From: Bacillota bacterium
GTDB lineage: Bacteria > Bacillota > Bacilli > Lactobacillales > Aerococcaceae
Direction of reading: 5' to 3'
DNA length: 7,483 nt
NCBI GenBank assembly: GCA_023442905.1
Contig: JAEZWY010000221.1
Coordinates: 1 to 7,483 of the forward strand
Below the pieces are notes generated by a model. It had not been told where the DNA came from. It did not search any database and saw nothing but the letters and a program-made list of their open reading frames with translations. Below, one piece after another: positions 5,436 through 7,483 of the stretch (its first letter is position 1; every line of letters starts with the position of its first letter). The translations under genes were made by a program, and so were the position numbers.

Positions 5436-6359
5436 TCAAGCATTAGCTGCTTTTGCAAAATATACTTGTTTAAATTTTCGTTTCCAATAAAAATACAGCG
5501 CATAACTGAATGGTAAACTAATGAGTGTTAAAAACTTATTAGCACTTTTTTTCAAAATATGCTTTAATCTTATGTCCCCAAATAATGAGTAGACTGTAAA
5601 TAATAAGTTCCCTTTAAAACGCATAGGGAAATTAAAAGGTTTATTGACTACAGGCCACCATAATAAGGCATTACCTAGTGGGCTAGATAGCTGTAATGTT
5701 CGCCCTAAACTAGTTAAGCCTCCTTCCTGATACTCCGCTTCTTTAATTAAACGATTGATAGTGATCATATCGTACCCGCCAAATAATGAGGCATGAATAT
5801 TCAGATAACTTTCCGATACAAATTTTTCATTTTCTATCTCTGGATAAGGGAAGTCAGTAAACACTTTCGTTAAATATAAGTCAGCACATTCTCCCTTACG
5901 ACCTCTATTTAAGTAATCTACATAAGTCATTCTTTCATAATCTCTATCATAGGGTGAATCTAGAATATTTCTATCCTTATCGCCCATTAGAAAAGCAAAC
6001 CATCCAATATTATCCGCATTTTTTGCCTGCATAATCTCTTCTATCATCACTTCAATAGCTTCTGGATATAATTTGTCATCACTATCAACAACTAAAGTAT
6101 ATTTTCCTTCAATAAACTGATGTCCGAAATTTAAGGCAGTGTGTTTCCCACCATTTTCTTTTTGCACAAAAGTAATCATAAAATCATTCATTGAATGGTC
6201 TTTAATGTCTGTCATCACTTCTTGTGTGTTATCCTTGCTACCATCATCTACCACTAACCATTGAAAGTTGGTGTTTGTCTGTTCCTGCAACGATGCATAC
6301 AGTTTTGGTAACATGTCTGCACGATTATATGCAGGCGTAATAATTGTTATCATAACCAT
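5436..6359 (-). CDS. GT2-family glycosyltransferase
   Basis: A 307-residue GT-A fold glycosyltransferase. Landmarks are MITIITPAYNRADML (3-17), WLVVDDGSKDNT (34-45), ENGGKHTALNFG (68-79) and the metal-binding LVVDSDDKL (89-97, D92 and D94). The middle carries a tyrosine- and acid-rich acceptor region (about 125-215), and the C-terminus has an aromatic hydrophobic stretch (about 277-292) followed by KRKFK, which may lie on the membrane. No Q/R-x-x-R-W motif of processive synthases is seen, consistent with single-sugar addition. The start is ATG 6359, with GGGAG 8 bases upstream; an in-frame ATG two codons later is less well spaced. It is 58 bases from the acetyltransferase before it and 18 bases from the AUU of the next GT2 gene. 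Substrate and linkage are unknown. Confidence 0.92.
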   Translation of the reverse strand: MVMITIITPAYNRADMLPKLYASLQEQTNTNFQWLVVDDGSKDNTQEVMTDIKDHSMNDFMITFVQKENGGKHTALNFGHQFIEGKYTLVVDSDDKLYPEAIEVMIEEIMQAKNADNIGWFAFLMGDKDRNILDSPYDRDYERMTYVDYLNRGRKGECADLYLTKVFTDFPYPEIENEKFVSESYLNIHASLFGGYDMITINRLIKEAEYQEGGLTSLGRTLQLSSPLGNALLWWPVVNKPFNFPMRFKGNLLFTVYSLFGDIRLKHILKKSANKFLTLISLPFSYALYFYWKRKFKQVYFAKAANA

Positions 6360-6417
6360 TTTTTACTCTCCCATAAATAATACCCAATATAATCAAACAC
6401 TTCTATTAAGCTTAAGG

Positions 6418-6933
6418 CTACTTTTCCCGATGTCCAATTACTTTTGCTGGATTACCAGCTACAATTTCGTAATCGCCGATATCTTTTGTGACTACAGCGC
6501 TTGCACCAATAATTACACCATTACCGATACGCTTCCCGGGTAATATGGTTACCCTACTCCCAATCCAAACATCATCACCGATAACCACTGGTTTTTCTGC
6601 TTCATGTCCTTGGACATTCATTGGAATATCCAATCTCTGATGCTTATGATTAGCTGTATAAATGAAGACTTCTGGTCCCATCATGACATCATCGCCGATA
6701 ATTACTTTCCCATATAATTGACTATCAATACCAATTCCAAAATTATGCCCAATTTCAATACTTGAATCAAAAATAGCCCCTTTTTCAATATTAATATTGT
6801 CTCCAGCTTTTGCCACAAATCCTCGCGTCATTGCCGCACGAAATCTTTTTGCACCAAATGAAATACGTGCATCAGAAACAGGTAGAATACCACCTATGTA
6901 TTTGTATAAAGCTTTACAAATCAAACTTTTCAT
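6418..6933 (-). CDS. Maltose/galactoside-type hexapeptide O-acetyltransferase
   Basis: A 171-residue left-handed beta-helix acyltransferase of the LbetaH MAT/GAT (WcaF/CatB-like) group, predicted to acetylate a sugar of the polysaccharide or its precursor using acetyl-CoA. Repeats of the [LIV]-G-x4 type run from about residue 45 to 160. The loop TANHKHQ carries H96, the probable catalytic histidine. VIGDDVWIGSRVTILPG and VIIGASAVVTKDI are strongly conserved family blocks, and VAGNPAKVIGHR is the usual acetyl-CoA-binding end. The lead segment (1-40) is basic and is seen in EPS-cluster members. ATG 6933 has GGGAG about 11 bases upstream, slightly distant. It starts 17 bases after the SGNH gene, so the two are probably co-translated and may act on the same acyl group. 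Acceptor specificity cannot be told. Confidence 0.9.
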   Translation of the reverse strand: MKSLICKALYKYIGGILPVSDARISFGAKRFRAAMTRGFVAKAGDNINIEKGAIFDSSIEIGHNFGIGIDSQLYGKVIIGDDVMMGPEVFIYTANHKHQRLDIPMNVQGHEAEKPVVIGDDVWIGSRVTILPGKRIGNGVIIGASAVVTKDIGDYEIVAGNPAKVIGHREK

Positions 6934-6950
6934 CTATATTAAAACTCCCA

Positions 6951-7483
6951 TTAATAATAAAACATCAAAGTATTCGCTACTAAATTACCCAATTTATTTG
7001 TTCCAGCTTGATTAGGGTGTGTCCCATCAACGCCATCAAAGTATAATTCTCGGTTGTGTACGTTTATACCAAGGCCATATAAACTATCTACTGCAGGAAA
7101 TTTATACTCTTTGGCCAGTGCTGTCATCGCATCAGAGTATTCATAAGGGTGTAACCCGAGATCATTCACAGACGTATCTGTATCTACATTATTATAGTCT
7201 GGCCAATAACGGTATATACCAGGAACCATCATAAATTGTAAATGAGGATATTTACTCAGGAATTTATCCATTCCAGTTCTCCCCGCTCCCATAAAGGTAT
7301 TTACATCATACAAATCAGATTCATTCGTAATGGGTTTACCCCAATCATTTGCCCCATATTCTATCACGACTACATCCACACTCTGCCAATCTATATTTTT
7401 AAAGGCTTCAAGTTTTTCATCAAAATATGCTGGAATCTCAGGATCACTTAAGGCATTTTCCTGAAGTTGATAGTCCTCATTTG
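6951..7483 (-). CDS. SGNH/GDSL-type hydrolase or acyltransferase, N-terminus outside window
   Basis: The frame is open to the window edge, and 176 C-terminal residues are visible. The GTG at 7379 is internal: readable sequence before it (NEDYQLQENALSDPEIPAYF and on) joins smoothly. Block III is seen as VVVIEYGANDW, with the oxyanion Asn, and block V as DGVDGTHPNQAGT, with the catalytic Asp and His. The G-D-S nucleophile block and any signal peptide or membrane anchor would lie beyond 7483. Such proteins in EPS/CPS loci remove or add O-acyl groups on the glycan. Next to an O-acetyltransferase 17 bases downstream, an esterase or partner role in glycan acylation is a reasonable inference. Whether it acts inside or outside the cell depends on the missing N-terminus. 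It is the first operon gene seen here, but probably not the first of the operon. Confidence 0.85.
   Translation of the reverse strand, partial: NEDYQLQENALSDPEIPAYFDEKLEAFKNIDWQSVDVVVIEYGANDWGKPITNESDLYDVNTFMGAGRTGMDKFLSKYPHLQFMMVPGIYRYWPDYNNVDTDTSVNDLGLHPYEYSDAMTALAKEYKFPAVDSLYGLGINVHNRELYFDGVDGTHPNQAGTNKLGNLVANTLMFYY

Noticed and set aside
6406..6415. TTAAGCTTAA palindrome
   Set aside because: It is a 10-base AT-rich palindrome with no repeat partner and no terminator features; chance is sufficient.
6268..6543. 91-codon + strand open frame spanning the GT2 start and the acetyltransferase end
   Set aside because: It is antisense to two genes with clear motifs and has no plausible start signal; it is composition-driven.
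7019..7451. Two + strand open frames opposite the SGNH gene
   Set aside because: They mirror the strongly conserved GANDW and DGTHPN blocks on the other strand, and neither resembles a protein family.
1..7483. CRISPR arrays, tRNA or rRNA genes
   Set aside because: No regularly spaced repeats, tRNA-like cloverleaf or rRNA sequence was seen on either strand.

Overview
The window looks like chromosomal DNA of a low-GC Gram-positive bacterium, most likely a lactic acid bacterium (Lactobacillaceae or Enterococcaceae). The base composition is AT-rich, the ribosome-binding sites are strong AGGAGG-type sites, the intrinsic terminators are AT-rich, and the gene content is that of a surface or exopolysaccharide (EPS/CPS) locus. 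Species cannot be named from the sequence alone.

Layout. Positions 1-1444 are the right-hand part of an IS3-family insertion sequence. Its transposase (64-1404, + strand) is one uninterrupted DDE protein, and its right end lies at 1444. The IS sits inside a Wzz/YveK-type chain-length (tyrosine-kinase activator) gene on the - strand. Only the first 33 codons of that gene remain in this window (1445-1543); the rest would lie left of position 1. Positions 1544-1818 hold a sigma-A-like promoter for the broken wzz gene and a strong intrinsic terminator closing the operon to the right.

From 1819 to the right edge, all genes read on the - strand as one apparent operon, which enters the window at 7483. 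In order of transcription they are: an SGNH-type esterase/hydrolase missing its N-terminus (6951-7483), a maltose/galactoside-type hexapeptide O-acetyltransferase (6418-6933), two GT2 glycosyltransferases (5436-6359 and 4380-5417), a GT4-type (GT-B) glycosyltransferase (3171-4283), a CysE-like hexapeptide O-acetyltransferase (2634-3128), and a membrane-anchored DUF218/YdcF-like protein (1819-2439). The terminator at 1757-1805 follows.

How they may work together. The three glycosyltransferases probably add successive sugars to a lipid-linked repeat unit. The two acetyltransferases and the SGNH protein are suited to adding or removing acyl groups on it. The DUF218 protein may act at the membrane. 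No flippase, polymerase, initiating phosphoglycosyltransferase or intact chain-length regulator is visible. These would have to lie outside the window, possibly including the next operon, whose first gene the IS has interrupted.

Points most worth a second look: the IS-disrupted wzz gene; the apparent AUU start of one GT2 gene; the terminator hairpin built into the last transposase codons; a slippery A7 run in a single-ORF IS3 transposase; and a 44-codon startless open stretch, possibly a gene remnant, between the CysE-like and DUF218 genes.
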